The translations under genes and the position numbers were made by a program. A DNA stretch of 64,000 nt from Bradyrhizobium sp. WD16. GTDB lineage: Bacteria > Pseudomonadota > Alphaproteobacteria > Rhizobiales > Xanthobacteraceae. The DNA lies in assembly GCF_024181725.1 (NCBI RefSeq), contig NZ_CP028908.1, positions 3,027,501 to 3,091,500 of the forward strand, written 5' to 3'. Each line of letters starts with the position of its first letter. The stretch's first letter is position 1. The notes under the pieces were generated by a model, which was not told the origin of the DNA, did no database searches, and worked only from the letters and a program-made list of their open reading frames with translations. This document shows, piece by piece, positions 45,056-55,482 of this stretch.

Positions 45056-47053
45056 ATGCGCTTTACGCCCCAGTTTCTCGATGAGCTGCGCGCCCGGCTT
45101 CCGGTCTCGGAAGTCGTCGGCCGTCGCGTCAAGCTCAAGCGCGCGGGGCGGGAATGGAAGGGTCTGTCGCCTTTCCAGCAGGAGAAGACGCCGTCCTTCA
45201 CGGTCAATGACCAGAAGGGCTTCTATCACGACTTCTCGTCGGGCCGGCACGGCGACATCTTCGGCTTCGTCATGGAGACCGAGGGGGTGAACTTCGCCGA
45301 GGCGGTCGAGCGGCTCGCCTCGATGGCCGGGGTTCCGTTGCCGGCGGCCTCGCCCGAGGCGGTGCGGACCGAGCAGCGCCGGCGCACCCTGCACGACGTG
45401 ATGGAAATGGCGACCGAGTTCTTCATCGCGACGCTGGCGTCGCGTGCCGGGGCCCGGGCGCGCGGCTATCTTGCCGATCGCGGCATCTCGCCCGCCACCC
45501 AGCTCCAGTTCCGGCTCGGCTATGCCCTGGGAGAGCGCTTCGCGCTCAAGGAACATCTCGGCAAGGCCGGCGTGTCGGTGAACGACATGGTCGAGGCGGG
45601 GCTCCTGATCGCCGGCGACGACATTCCGGTGCCTTACGACCGGTTCCGCGATCGCGTGATCTTTCCGATCACCGATCTGCGGCGACGCGTCATCGCCTTG
45701 GGCGGCCGCGCGCTCGAAAAGGATGTCCCGGCGAAATACCTGAATTCGCCCGAGACGCCGCTCTTCCACAAGGGGGACAACCTCTACAATTTCGCTTCGG
45801 CCCGGCAGGCGGTGCATGATGGCGCTGCGCTGATCGTGGTCGAAGGCTATGTCGACGTCATCGCCATGGTCACCGCCGGCTTTGCCGGCGCGGTGGCGCC
45901 GCTCGGTACCGCGCTGACTGAAAACCAGCTCGCCCATCTCTGGCGCATGAGCGACGAGCCGATCATGTGCTTCGACGGCGACAAGGCCGGCCAGCGCGCC
46001 GCCTATCGCGCGGCCGATCTGGCGTTACCCTCGCTCGCGCCCGGCAAGAGCCTGCGCATCGCCTTCATGCCCGAAGGCCAGGACCCCGACGATCTGGTCC
46101 GCAGCGGCGGACGGGCGGCGATCGAGGAGGTGCTGGCCGCGGCGCGGCCGCTCGCCGAGGTGGTCTGGGCGCGCGAGGTCGAGGGCGGCCGTTTCGACAC
46201 GCCTGAACGCCGTGCCGCCCTGGAGTCTCGCATCGGCGAGCTCACCGCGGTGATCCGCGACGAGGTGGTGCGGCGGTACTATCGTCAGGATCTCGGCGAA
46301 CGGCTGCAGCGGGCCTTTGCGCCGGAGGGCGGCCGCCGCGGAGGCGGCGGCTTCGGCGGCCAGGGCCGCCGATTCGGTCCGCGCGCCGGTGGATTTGGCG
46401 GCGCCAGCGCCGGCAGCGGGCCGGGCCGGGGCGGTCGTCAACAGTTTTCTACCCCGGTCCTCGGCCATGGTCCCTACCAGGTGACGAGCCCCCAGCTCGC
46501 CACCAGCCCGCTGCTGCGCGGCCAGCGCTCGGCGCTGTCGCGGCGCGAGGCATTGATCCTGCAGTCCCTGATCAACCATCCCTGGCTGTTGCATGACCAC
46601 CTCGAGGAGGTGGCGGCGCTGGAATTGGCTCATCCCGAGGCCCATCGGCTGCGGGCTGGAATCATCGGCGCTTTCGCCCACGACCATCACCTTAGCCCGG
46701 AGCCCGACGAACAAAGTGAACAGCTCCGCGCGGACCTTGCAAAGGCCGGATTATCTGAGTTGCTTCAAAGGGTTGAGAGGTCCATCACGACGTCGGCGGT
46801 GTGGGGCGCGCAGCCCGGGGCGGCGAGGGACGATGTTCTTGCGACATGGAATCAACTGGTTGCCTTGCATCGCCAGTGGCACTCCCTACTTAGGGAATTG
46901 AAGGATGCCGAGCTTGCCCTGGGCGAGGTGGCCAACGAGGCGAATTATGCCTGGCTGCGCGACGTCAAGGCGAGGCTGTCCGAAGTCGATGGGACCGAGG
47001 CCCTGATCGAGGGCTTTGGTGAATCCTCCGGACGCGTCCAGCGATCGGTCTGA
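45056..47053 (+). CDS. dnaG: DNA primase
   Basis: 665 residues. The N-terminal CHC2-type module is recognisable (GLSPFQQEKTPSFTVNDQKG, YHDFSSGRHGD) but all four zinc ligands are replaced: Ser38, Gln41, Asp59 and Ser62. The primase core follows, with TOPRIM motifs IVVEGYVDVIAM and CFDGDKAGQRAA. A Gly/Arg-rich linker (about 425-462) leads to the helicase-binding C-terminal domain. It makes RNA primers at the fork. A DC element separates it from rpoD, its usual macromolecular-synthesis partner. Confidence 0.93.
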   Translation: MRFTPQFLDELRARLPVSEVVGRRVKLKRAGREWKGLSPFQQEKTPSFTVNDQKGFYHDFSSGRHGDIFGFVMETEGVNFAEAVERLASMAGVPLPAASPEAVRTEQRRRTLHDVMEMATEFFIATLASRAGARARGYLADRGISPATQLQFRLGYALGERFALKEHLGKAGVSVNDMVEAGLLIAGDDIPVPYDRFRDRVIFPITDLRRRVIALGGRALEKDVPAKYLNSPETPLFHKGDNLYNFASARQAVHDGAALIVVEGYVDVIAMVTAGFAGAVAPLGTALTENQLAHLWRMSDEPIMCFDGDKAGQRAAYRAADLALPSLAPGKSLRIAFMPEGQDPDDLVRSGGRAAIEEVLAAARPLAEVVWAREVEGGRFDTPERRAALESRIGELTAVIRDEVVRRYYRQDLGERLQRAFAPEGGRRGGGGFGGQGRRFGPRAGGFGGASAGSGPGRGGRQQFSTPVLGHGPYQVTSPQLATSPLLRGQRSALSRREALILQSLINHPWLLHDHLEEVAALELAHPEAHRLRAGIIGAFAHDHHLSPEPDEQSEQLRADLAKAGLSELLQRVERSITTSAVWGAQPGAARDDVLATWNQLVALHRQWHSLLRELKDAELALGEVANEANYAWLRDVKARLSEVDGTEALIEGFGESSGRVQRSV

Positions 47054-47177
47054 CAGCCTCACAGGCACGGCGAGAGGGGGTCCGGAACCGGCCAGGGCCT
47101 TAAAAAGACTCGCAAAATGGACGGTTTGGACGCAAAAACAGGGCTAACAGGGTTAAGCGGTGCTTAACGGCGCTGCG

Positions 47178-47330
47178 CTAGTGTCCCGGCTCTAACGTTC
47201 GTATGCCGTTGCAGCGAGCGTTAGAACCAAGGATCACTGGCAGAATATAATTTTAGTGCGGTTTTGGATCTGACGCGCGTACGACGAATTCGCTGCAATG
47301 CAGATACGAGCGTCAGATCCACCGCACTAG
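47178..47330 (+). mobile_element. Degenerate DC-type element between dnaG and rpoD
   Basis: D hairpin from CTAGTGTCCCGGCTCTAACG (47178) to GGATCACTGG (about 47240), with the inner arm shortened by about ten bases. A 12-base linker and a full-length C hairpin (47253-47330) follow; the left C end reads TTAG. The 410-bp dnaG-rpoD gap otherwise shows no gene. The element lies about 130 bp before the rpoD start. Confidence 0.8.
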
Positions 47331-47463
47331 AGTGGCGAGATCGATCGACAGTGATTCGGGGTGGCGTTGCGAAAGCGCCACCCTTTCCGCGTCAAAGGCG
47401 GAGTGACGAACGGCGGTGCGGGCGGTGACGCCACGCGCGGCGAGGCGCGTTGAGGAGCAGTGA

Positions 47464-49587
<2,124 letters not shown>

Positions 49588-49612
49588 CATCCGGCGGATC
49601 CGCCAGCCGTTT

Positions 49613-49647
49613 CATCGCCGGCCCGAAAGGGCCGGCGATGTGCTTTT
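49613..49647 (+). terminator. Terminator of rpoD
   Basis: CATCGCCGGCCC, GAAA tetraloop, GGGCCGGCGATG, then TGCTTTT: a perfect 12-bp stem 26 bp after the rpoD stop. Confidence 0.92.
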
Positions 49648-49747
49648 CGGGTACCGCCTCGGCGTCCTCTGCGCCCCGGGACGCGGCTCTCCGAAAATGC
49701 TAGAAGCCCTATCCGGAAACCATCACTCGGAAAGGGATTGCCGCTCC

Positions 49748-50578
49748 ATGACCAGGTTCAACCGAACAATGCTGGCGCTTGCGCTCGGCCTGACCGTGTT
49801 CGTGTTCGTGTTCGCTGCGCCGGCGCGCGCAGTCCAATGCGGCGGCGATTTCCAGGGCTTCATCGCCGCGTTCTCGCGCGAGGCCGCCGCCGACGGGATT
49901 TCGCCCAGCGTGATCTCGCAGGCGCTCGGCGGCGTCGCCCAGGACGCCGGGGTCCTCGCCTTCGACCGCCGCCAGCGCGGCACCTTCAACAAGAGCTTCG
50001 AGCAGTATGTCGCGACCCGGGTCGGCGCCGGCCGCATCAAGACCGGCCGGGCGATGCTGCAACGTCACGCCTCGCTGCTGGCGCGGATCGAGCGCCAGTA
50101 CGGCGTGCCGCCGCAGGTCCTGGTGGCGATCTGGGGCCTGGAGAGCGATTTCGGCGTCGGCGACATGGGCAAGCTGCCGGTGTTTCGGGTGCTCGCGACC
50201 ATGGCCCATGACTGCCGCCGCACCGAGCTGTTCCAGCGCGAACTGCTCGCCGCCCTGCAGATCGTCCAGCGCGGCGACCTCGGGCTGCGCGACATGATCG
50301 GCGCCTATGCCGGCGAGATCGGCCAGACCCAGTTCCTGCCGTCGTCCTACATCAAATATGGCGTCGACTACGACGGCAACGGTCATGTCGACCTGCGTCA
50401 CAGCGTGCCCGACGTGCTCGCCTCCACCGCCAACCTGCTCAAGACCAACGGCTGGCAGGCGGGCGGCTCCTATGAGGAAGGCTCGGCGAATTTCGACGCC
50501 ATGCGCGAGTGGAACAGGGCCACGGTCTATCGCAAGACCATCGCTTATTTCGCCGATCGGCTGGTCGACGGGCGGTGA
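49748..50578 (+). CDS. Lytic murein transglycosylase (MltB type)
   Basis: 276 residues. Signal peptide ([20 protein letters not shown]), then the SLT/MltB domain with the catalytic Glu in [19 protein letters not shown], and [20 protein letters not shown] and [18 protein letters not shown]. It cleaves peptidoglycan glycosidic bonds to make anhydro-muropeptides in the periplasm. The C-terminal peptidoglycan-binding domain found in some homologues is absent. The interrupted LysE gene begins five bases after its stop. Confidence 0.88.
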   Translation: MTRFNRTMLALALGLTVFVFVFAAPARAVQCGGDFQGFIAAFSREAAADGISPSVISQALGGVAQDAGVLAFDRRQRGTFNKSFEQYVATRVGAGRIKTGRAMLQRHASLLARIERQYGVPPQVLVAIWGLESDFGVGDMGKLPVFRVLATMAHDCRRTELFQRELLAALQIVQRGDLGLRDMIGAYAGEIGQTQFLPSSYIKYGVDYDGNGHVDLRHSVPDVLASTANLLKTNGWQAGGSYEEGSANFDAMREWNRATVYRKTIAYFADRLVDGR

Positions 50579-50770
50579 CAGGAATGACGCTATCGTTCCT
50601 GCTGACGTCGGTGATCGTCGTGGCCTCGCCCGGCACCGGCGTGCTCTACACCCTGGCGGCGGCGCTGTCGCGCGGCAGCCGGGCCAGCGTCGCGGCGGCC
50701 TTCGGTTCGACGCTGGGCATCGTGCCGCATCTCGCCGCCGCCATGCTCGGGCTTGCCGCGGTGCTGCACA

Positions 50771-50937
50771 CTAGTGTCCCGGTTCTAACGTTCGTATCCC
50801 TTTGCTGCGAGCACTCATACGAACGTTAGAACCAAAGGGACACTAGTATAGCTATGATTCTAGTGCGGTCTTGGATCTGACGCTCGTACGATGAGTTCGC
50901 TGCAATGCTGATACGAGCGTCAGATCCACCGCACTAG
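50771..50937 (+). mobile_element. DC-type element inside the LysE gene (first insertion)
   Basis: D hairpin 50771-50846, 13-base linker TATAGCTATGATT, C hairpin 50860-50937; CTAG at every hairpin end. The host sequence CACA-CTAG-CGCG is restored exactly on removing 163 bp plus nothing else, so CTAG was either duplicated or used as the junction. D outer arm: CTAGTGTCCCGGTTCTAACG. Confidence 0.93.
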
Positions 50938-51337
50938 CGCGCTCGCGTTTCAAACGCTGAAATGGCTGGGCGTGATCTATCTTCTCTACATGGCCTGGCA
51001 GGCGCTTCGCCAGGGCGGGGTGCTGAGTGTCGACGAGGCGGCTGCGCCGCCCGCCTTGCGTCAGACCATCATCACCGGAATCCTGATCAACATCCTCAAT
51101 CCGAAGCTGTCGATTTTCTTCTTCGCCTTTCTGCCGCAGTTCGTGGCGACCGACGAGCCGTATCCGCTGCTGCGCATGCTGCTGCTTGGCGGCGTCTTCA
51201 TGGCGATAACGCTGACGGTCTTCGTTGCCTATGGCCTCTCCGCGGCGCGGGTGCGTGACCGCGTCTTGCGCCGCCCTGCCGTCATGGCCTGGCTGCGGCG
51301 CGCCTTCGCCGGCGGTTTTGTCGCGCTCGGCGCGAAG

Positions 51338-51504
51338 CTAGTGTCCCGTTTCCAACGTTCGTATCCCATTGCAGCGGGCGCTCATACGAACGTTGGAAAC
51401 AAGGGGACACTAGCATCATTATGATTCTAGTGTGGTTTTGGATCTGACGCTCGTTTGAAGAACTCGCTCCAATGCTGAAACGAGCGTCAGATCCACCACA
51501 CTAG
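51338..51504 (+). mobile_element. DC-type element near the 3' end of the same LysE gene (second insertion)
   Basis: D hairpin 51338-51413 (variant arms TTTCCAACGTTCGTAT, with matching changes on both arms), 13-base linker CATCATTATGATT, C hairpin 51427-51504 with outer arms CACACTAG. Paired changes keep the stem intact. Removal restores AAG-CTA-GCG-TTC and the natural stop codon. Confidence 0.93.
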
Positions 51505-51568
51505 CGTTCGCCGAGCGCTGAACCATCCGCGGAGCCCCCGTGAGGCGCTCGAACGGGTTGCGAGGATA

Positions 51569-51582
51569 TTGACCTATATCAA
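51569..51582. promoter_or_regulatory. FNR/FixK-type box before the chagasin gene
   Basis: TTGACCTATATCAA, TTGA-N6-TCAA, 85 bp before the inhibitor gene start and 48 bp after the restored LysE stop codon. Confidence 0.6.
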
Positions 51583-51666
51583 GCCAATTCTCATTGGACG
51601 CGTCAATTTCCTTCGCTTCCCTCGAGGCATCGCAAGGCGCGATGCCATTTCGGCGAGTTGAAGATC

Positions 51667-52047
51667 ATGCGCAACCAGATGGCGAACCTGGCGATGGCGG
51701 TCGGAGCAGTGATGCTGGCGAGCGCAGAAACGGCGGCGGCCGATCAGGCCTTCAGGCTTGCGGTCGGTCAGGAGGCCTTCGTCGCGCTCACGGAGAATCC
51801 GTCGACCGGTTACCGCTGGGCCATCGACGAAAAAGCCAGTTCGAACCTCTCGATCCTGCAGATCAACGATCGCGGATTTTCACAGGACGGGGGCGGCAAG
51901 CGCCTTGTCGGTGCACCCGGTATTCATCGCTGGAGCATTCAGGCATCGAAGAGTGGACATGCGAGCGTGACCTTCGCCTACCGGAGATCCTGGGAAGCGG
52001 CGTCCATCCGTACGCATCGCGTGGCCGTCGAGGTGTCGGCCCGCTGA
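51667..52047 (+). CDS. Chagasin-type (MEROPS I42) secreted cysteine-protease inhibitor
   Basis: 126 residues. Signal peptide (MAVGAVMLASAETAAAD), then the three inhibitory loops of the family in order: ALTENPSTGYRWAID, KRLVGAPGIHRWSI, and the C-terminal YRRSWEAASIRTHRVAVEV. Chagasin-like proteins block papain-family proteases, usually in the periplasm or outside. It is the first gene after an FNR-like box and is followed by two small secreted proteins on the same strand. Loop 2 lacks the long Gly run of some members. Confidence 0.82.
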   Translation: MRNQMANLAMAVGAVMLASAETAAADQAFRLAVGQEAFVALTENPSTGYRWAIDEKASSNLSILQINDRGFSQDGGGKRLVGAPGIHRWSIQASKSGHASVTFAYRRSWEAASIRTHRVAVEVSAR

Positions 52048-52086
52048 AGGGGCCGTCGTCCGCCAGCCGCGCAGAATTCGATCCGA

Positions 52087-52100
52087 TTGATGTGGATCGA
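52087..52100. promoter_or_regulatory. Imperfect FNR/FixK-type box
   Basis: TTGATGTGGATCGA: one base away from TTGAT-N4-ATCAA. It lies 63 bp before the start of the 4-Cys secreted protein, matching the spacing at the paralogous gene (54 bp). Confidence 0.45.
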
Positions 52101-52162
52101 CGCGTTCGACCTGCCTTCGACCTGCAGATAGGCCGAGCCTCAGCAGAAACGGAGTCATGACA

Positions 52163-52465
52163 ATGTGCAGTGCAAGGCAGGCAGCCGTCATCGCGGCCAC
52201 ATTCGCGGTTCTTGCGACGGCGCAACCGGCGGCGGCGGAAACCTGCTTGCGCATGGTGGTGTCGGCTAGTGGTTCGACAAGCATGTGGAACAAGGAGGAG
52301 CTGGCGCGCACGTCTGCCATCGCCGCGTGGCCCGCCGCAGCGAGTGAAACGGCCGGTGCCGATTATGCGTCATGGGGGGCCGCGCGCGGCAAGACCGTAG
52401 CGTGCGCCCTGGCAACCAAGAGCACCGTCCGATGTACTGCGAAGGCGACGCCGTGCAAGCCGTAG
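52163..52465 (+). CDS. Small secreted 4-Cys protein, paralogue of the gene at 21.7 kb
   Basis: 100 residues from the second of two close ATGs, which has GGAG at better spacing. Signal peptide AAVIAATFAVLATAQPAAAE; mature part CLRMVVSASGSTSMWNKEEL, ADYASWGAARGKTVACALA and TKSTVRCTAKATPCKP. About two-thirds identical to the 97-residue protein at 21651-21944 with all four cysteines conserved, so the fold is under selection. Unknown function. A Cys-rich secreted gene follows after 53 bp. Confidence 0.7.
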   Translation: MCSARQAAVIAATFAVLATAQPAAAETCLRMVVSASGSTSMWNKEELARTSAIAAWPAAASETAGADYASWGAARGKTVACALATKSTVRCTAKATPCKP

Positions 52466-52518
52466 ATTTGATTTGCCGCTTTCCGAAGCGTTGAAGACGC
52501 GTTCCCGTTGAAAGGTCA

Positions 52519-52809
52519 ATGGACATGGTTCCGCCGGCACGATTGGTTCTTGCGATGCTTGCCGGCGTGTTTCTCCTCGTCGCGGAGGCGTTGACCGCCG
52601 GGGCGCAGGTGCCGAAAGCAAAAGACAAGAATGTGATCGCCCCGGGCTGCATGATGGTGTGCCCACGGGGTAAGTGGCTCGACGTCGATACCTGTTCCTG
52701 CATAGACAGAGAAGTGCCATGCGGCCTGGTCTGTCCGCACGGTACGCGGCAGACGCGGAGCTGCAGCTGCGAGCCTGACCTGATTCGAGAAAAGCTGAAG
52801 CAGCGATAA
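52519..52809 (+). CDS. Secreted Cys-rich protein with a duplicated CxxxCPxG...CSC motif
   Basis: 96 residues: signal peptide LVLAMLAGVFLLVAEALTAG, then two similar units, GCMMVCPRGKWLDVDTCSCI and PCGLVCPHGTRQTRSCSCEP, each C-x3-C-P-x-G-x6/7-C-S-C. Eight cysteines in 55 residues point to a disulfide-stabilised mini-domain pair. It probably shares a transcript with the 4-Cys protein. The Cys-rich partner at 21.2 kb has a related CP..G.C.C stretch. No family recognised. Confidence 0.65.
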   Translation: MDMVPPARLVLAMLAGVFLLVAEALTAGAQVPKAKDKNVIAPGCMMVCPRGKWLDVDTCSCIDREVPCGLVCPHGTRQTRSCSCEPDLIREKLKQR

Positions 52810-52883
52810 CAGCTATTTACCCGTTCCGGGTGCAACTGACGCCCAAGCGTCCGCCTTCCGAAGTTCGTGTCCGGAAGATGCCG

Positions 52884-53050
52884 CTAGTGTCCTGTCTCCG
52901 AATTACCGCTTCATTTGCCTCACCCTCGCACGGTAATTCGGAGACATAAGGACACTAGCAAAATCAAAGCGCTAGTGTGGCTTATGTCTCGCAATTGCCT
53001 ACGAGAGACTGGCCGCAAAGGCGGTAGGCAATTGCGAGACGCCACACTAG
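52884..53050 (+). mobile_element. AB-type element at the stop codon of the cyclase gene
   Basis: A hairpin 52884-52958, linker CAAAATCAAAGCG, B hairpin 52972-53050, CTAG at all ends. On the minus strand its right-hand CTAG supplies the TAG stop of the cyclase gene; removal leaves that stop in place, so the protein end is unchanged. Confidence 0.92.
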
Positions 53051-54756
53051 GCCTGCGATGCCGGTTCGGGTACGCGGTTGAGCGCATAGAACTGCACCTT
53101 GCCGGTGCGGCCCTTGACCACGGTCTCGTGCAGTGTCTCCCCGCTCAGCGTCAGGCCGGCCGCTTCGGCCACCTGGCGCGACAGGATCAGCGAACAATCA
53201 TAGTCCTTGGTCAGGCTCTCGAGACGCGCGCAGGTATTGACGGTGTCGCCGATGGCGCTGATCACCTGCGCCTTCGGCGGCCCCATGGCGCCGACGATGG
53301 CCTCGCTGAAATGCATGCCGATGCCGATCCGCAGCGGCTGCGGCAGTGCCGCCGCAAGGCGGCGGTTGAGCTGGTCGAGCCGGGCCAGCATGTCGCGGGC
53401 GCCGCGCAGCGCGTCCGCGGCGCCGCGGGCGGGGTCGCCGTCGAGCCCATAGAGCGCCATCAAGCCGTCGCCGGTGAACTGCGAATAGTGGCCGTTGCTG
53501 GCGTCCAGCGCATCCGTCATCTCCTTGAAGAAGTGATTGAGCACGAACAGCACGTCGTAAGGCAGGCGGCTTTCGCCGAACGCGGTCGAGCCGCGCAGGT
53601 CGACGAAGACCACAGTGACGAACCGCTCCCGGCCCTCGAGGCCGCCACGGACAAAACCGTCCCGCGCCGTGGCGTCGGCGGACAGCAGCGGCATCAGCGT
53701 GAGATCTGCGGTCGGATGGATCTGGCAGGCGAGGCGGGTGCCCGGCGCGGCGTGAATCCGGGCGAGCGCCCGCGCCTCGTCAGGTCCCGGCTCAGGCAGG
53801 CTGTCGAGCCCGGAGGTCACCAGTACCCGGCAGGTGGTGCAGCGCGCCCGTCCGCCGCAGACGGCGGCATGGGGCACGGCATGGTCGCGCAGGGCTTCCA
53901 GCACGCTGGCGCCGGGGTGGACCGGCAGTCTCAGTCCGCCGGTCAGCGTCAGCATCGGCGGTCGCCGCCGGCGCTGGATCGTGCTGCGGACAAGGCGGGC
54001 ACCGAACGGCAGCATGGTCAGGCACAGATGCGCACCAATGGCGCCGATCATGATCGCGGTGACCGCAGCCTTGCTGGCCTCGGTGATGTTGGCGTCATCA
54101 CGCACCAGTTGGACGAGGGCCGGATTGCGCGCCGCCTCGCGGCGGGTCTCGTTGCCGGCGCTGACGAAGCCGGCGAGCGCCAGTGTCGGCAGCAGCAGCG
54201 CCGCCGGCGCCAGCCATGGTCGCGCCGCACCGTACCACGGCTTCATCTCCAGCCAATGGGCGAGGCCGATGCAGCCATGGATCCAGACGACGATCACGGT
54301 GACGAATTGCAGGACACCGAACAGCGGATGCTGCGTCCACCATTCCACCATGGCCGAGGCATAAGTCGGGCTCAGGTCGAGCGCCAGTTCGCCGATGCGG
54401 GTCGCGGCGAGGTGCGGCATCAGCAGGACGGGGATGCACAGGCCGAGGGCGAGCTGCCAGACTTCCCATCGCACCATGCGCAGCGAGCGGCGGCGCCAGA
54501 TGCTCCACAGCGCGCCGAGGTAATGGACGGCGAGTGCGGTGCCGAGAAGGACGGTGCCGGGCAGCGTGCCCCAGGGCGCCATCAGCCAGCCAAGCACCTT
54601 CTGGGCGAAGGTGAGCGAAATCAGCAGCGTGGCATGGGCCGCGAGATGACAGATGACGAAGGCGAACAGGATGAGGCCGGTGACGAGTCGTAACGGGCCG
54701 CGGACTGCGGCGAGCGGCCATCCCGGCGGGGCGGGGCGAAGCACATCGGTTGACAT
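53047..54756 (-). CDS. Class III adenylate cyclase with heme-type membrane anchor and 2Fe-2S domain
   Basis: 569 residues. Six TM helices at about 25-290 with several paired His (FVICHLAAH, ALAVHYLGALW, VVWIHGCIGLAHW) resemble a diheme cytochrome b anchor. A plant-type ferredoxin domain at about 290-370 has AVCGGRARCTTCRV and a later LACQIHP Cys. The C-terminal cyclase domain has VTVVFVDLRGSTAFGE, GDGLMALYGL and SAIGDTVNTCARLESLTKDY. Sinorhizobium CyaC, a quinone-responsive diheme-anchored cyclase, is the closest described design. It likely reports membrane redox state through cAMP. Confidence 0.85.
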   Translation of the reverse strand: MSTDVLRPAPPGWPLAAVRGPLRLVTGLILFAFVICHLAAHATLLISLTFAQKVLGWLMAPWGTLPGTVLLGTALAVHYLGALWSIWRRRSLRMVRWEVWQLALGLCIPVLLMPHLAATRIGELALDLSPTYASAMVEWWTQHPLFGVLQFVTVIVVWIHGCIGLAHWLEMKPWYGAARPWLAPAALLLPTLALAGFVSAGNETRREAARNPALVQLVRDDANITEASKAAVTAIMIGAIGAHLCLTMLPFGARLVRSTIQRRRRPPMLTLTGGLRLPVHPGASVLEALRDHAVPHAAVCGGRARCTTCRVLVTSGLDSLPEPGPDEARALARIHAAPGTRLACQIHPTADLTLMPLLSADATARDGFVRGGLEGRERFVTVVFVDLRGSTAFGESRLPYDVLFVLNHFFKEMTDALDASNGHYSQFTGDGLMALYGLDGDPARGAADALRGARDMLARLDQLNRRLAAALPQPLRIGIGMHFSEAIVGAMGPPKAQVISAIGDTVNTCARLESLTKDYDCSLILSRQVAEAAGLTLSGETLHETVVKGRTGKVQFYALNRVPEPASQA

Positions 54757-54881
54757 GGCCGCACCCTAATCAAACGCCGGGAGCGAGGGAACCGGTGCCG
54801 GTTGCCGCCACTGCGGGCCGGCGCCGCGGCCTTCTGATGCGCGTCCTTGCCGATCTTCACCGGCCGCATCATATAGGGCCG

Positions 54882-55418
54882 ATGAGAGCGATGCGTAGCA
54901 CCGGACTGGTCATTGACGAGGAGGGACGGGAGATCCGTCCCGAAACCCTGCGTCCCGAAACCCTGCGTGGCTCCGGCAACCGGCACGCCGGCGCGGCACG
55001 CGCCGCCGGCTTCCAGGGGCCGCTGCACGGCGAGGCGCTGGAAGGGCTTCATGCCTTCGGTTTCGGCCTGGGGCCGCTGACCCGCGAGCAGCGGATCGCG
55101 CGTCTCGAGGCGCTGGCCACCCTGCTCGACGTCGCCTTCGTGATGCCGGGCACCGGGATTCGTTACGGCATCGATGGCCTGATCGGCCTGATCCCGATTG
55201 TCGGCGACCTCATCACCACCGCCATCTCGCTGTGGATCGTGCGTGAGGCGCGCGCCCTCGGCGCGCCCTGGCACGTCACCGCGCGAATGCTCGGCAACGT
55301 GGCGCTCGATGGCGCGGTCGGTCTCGTGCCGCTGGCGGGCGATGCCTTCGACGTCATGTTCCGGGCCAACATCCGCAACATCCGACTGCTGCGGCGCTGG
55401 CTCGATCGCCAGCGCTGA
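54882..55418 (+). CDS. DUF4112 membrane protein
   Basis: 178 residues. A variable N-terminal half contains a 15-bp duplication giving RPETLRPETL. The C-terminal half is DUF4112: LLDVAFVMPGTGIRYGIDGL, LIPIVGDLITTAISLWIVRE, MLGNVALDGAVGLVPLAGDA and FDVMFRANIRNIRLL, with two hydrophobic segments. Unknown function. The start at 54882 follows AGGG; ATGs at 54837 or 54891 are alternatives. Divergent from the cyclase gene. Confidence 0.8.
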   Translation: MRAMRSTGLVIDEEGREIRPETLRPETLRGSGNRHAGAARAAGFQGPLHGEALEGLHAFGFGLGPLTREQRIARLEALATLLDVAFVMPGTGIRYGIDGLIGLIPIVGDLITTAISLWIVREARALGAPWHVTARMLGNVALDGAVGLVPLAGDAFDVMFRANIRNIRLLRRWLDRQR

Positions 55419-55482
55419 GCGCGAGGATTGTCGTCGGATTGATCTTCAGCCGGAAATTGACGAAGCCCGCAGAAGCGGAGAC

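Larger units (their letters stand above)
50584..51521 (+). pseudogene. LysE-family exporter gene interrupted by two DC elements
   Basis: Three coding pieces remain: 50584-50774 (starts MTLSFLLTSVIVVASPGTGV), 50938-51341 (includes GVIYLLYMAWQALRQGG and ITGILINILNPKLSIFFFAF) and 51505-51521. Deleting each 163-bp insert with one CTAG copy rejoins VLHT-SALAFQ and ALGAK-LAFAER-stop in frame, giving 203 residues, the size of the intact paralogue at 40.8 kb. As it stands translation stops inside the first element. It lies five bases after the lytic transglycosylase gene. Confidence 0.9.

Noticed and set aside
50771-51504. Hairpin elements considered as ordinary Rho-independent terminators
   Set aside because: They interrupt coding frames, lack T-runs, carry CTAG at all ends and recur with nearly the same sequence.
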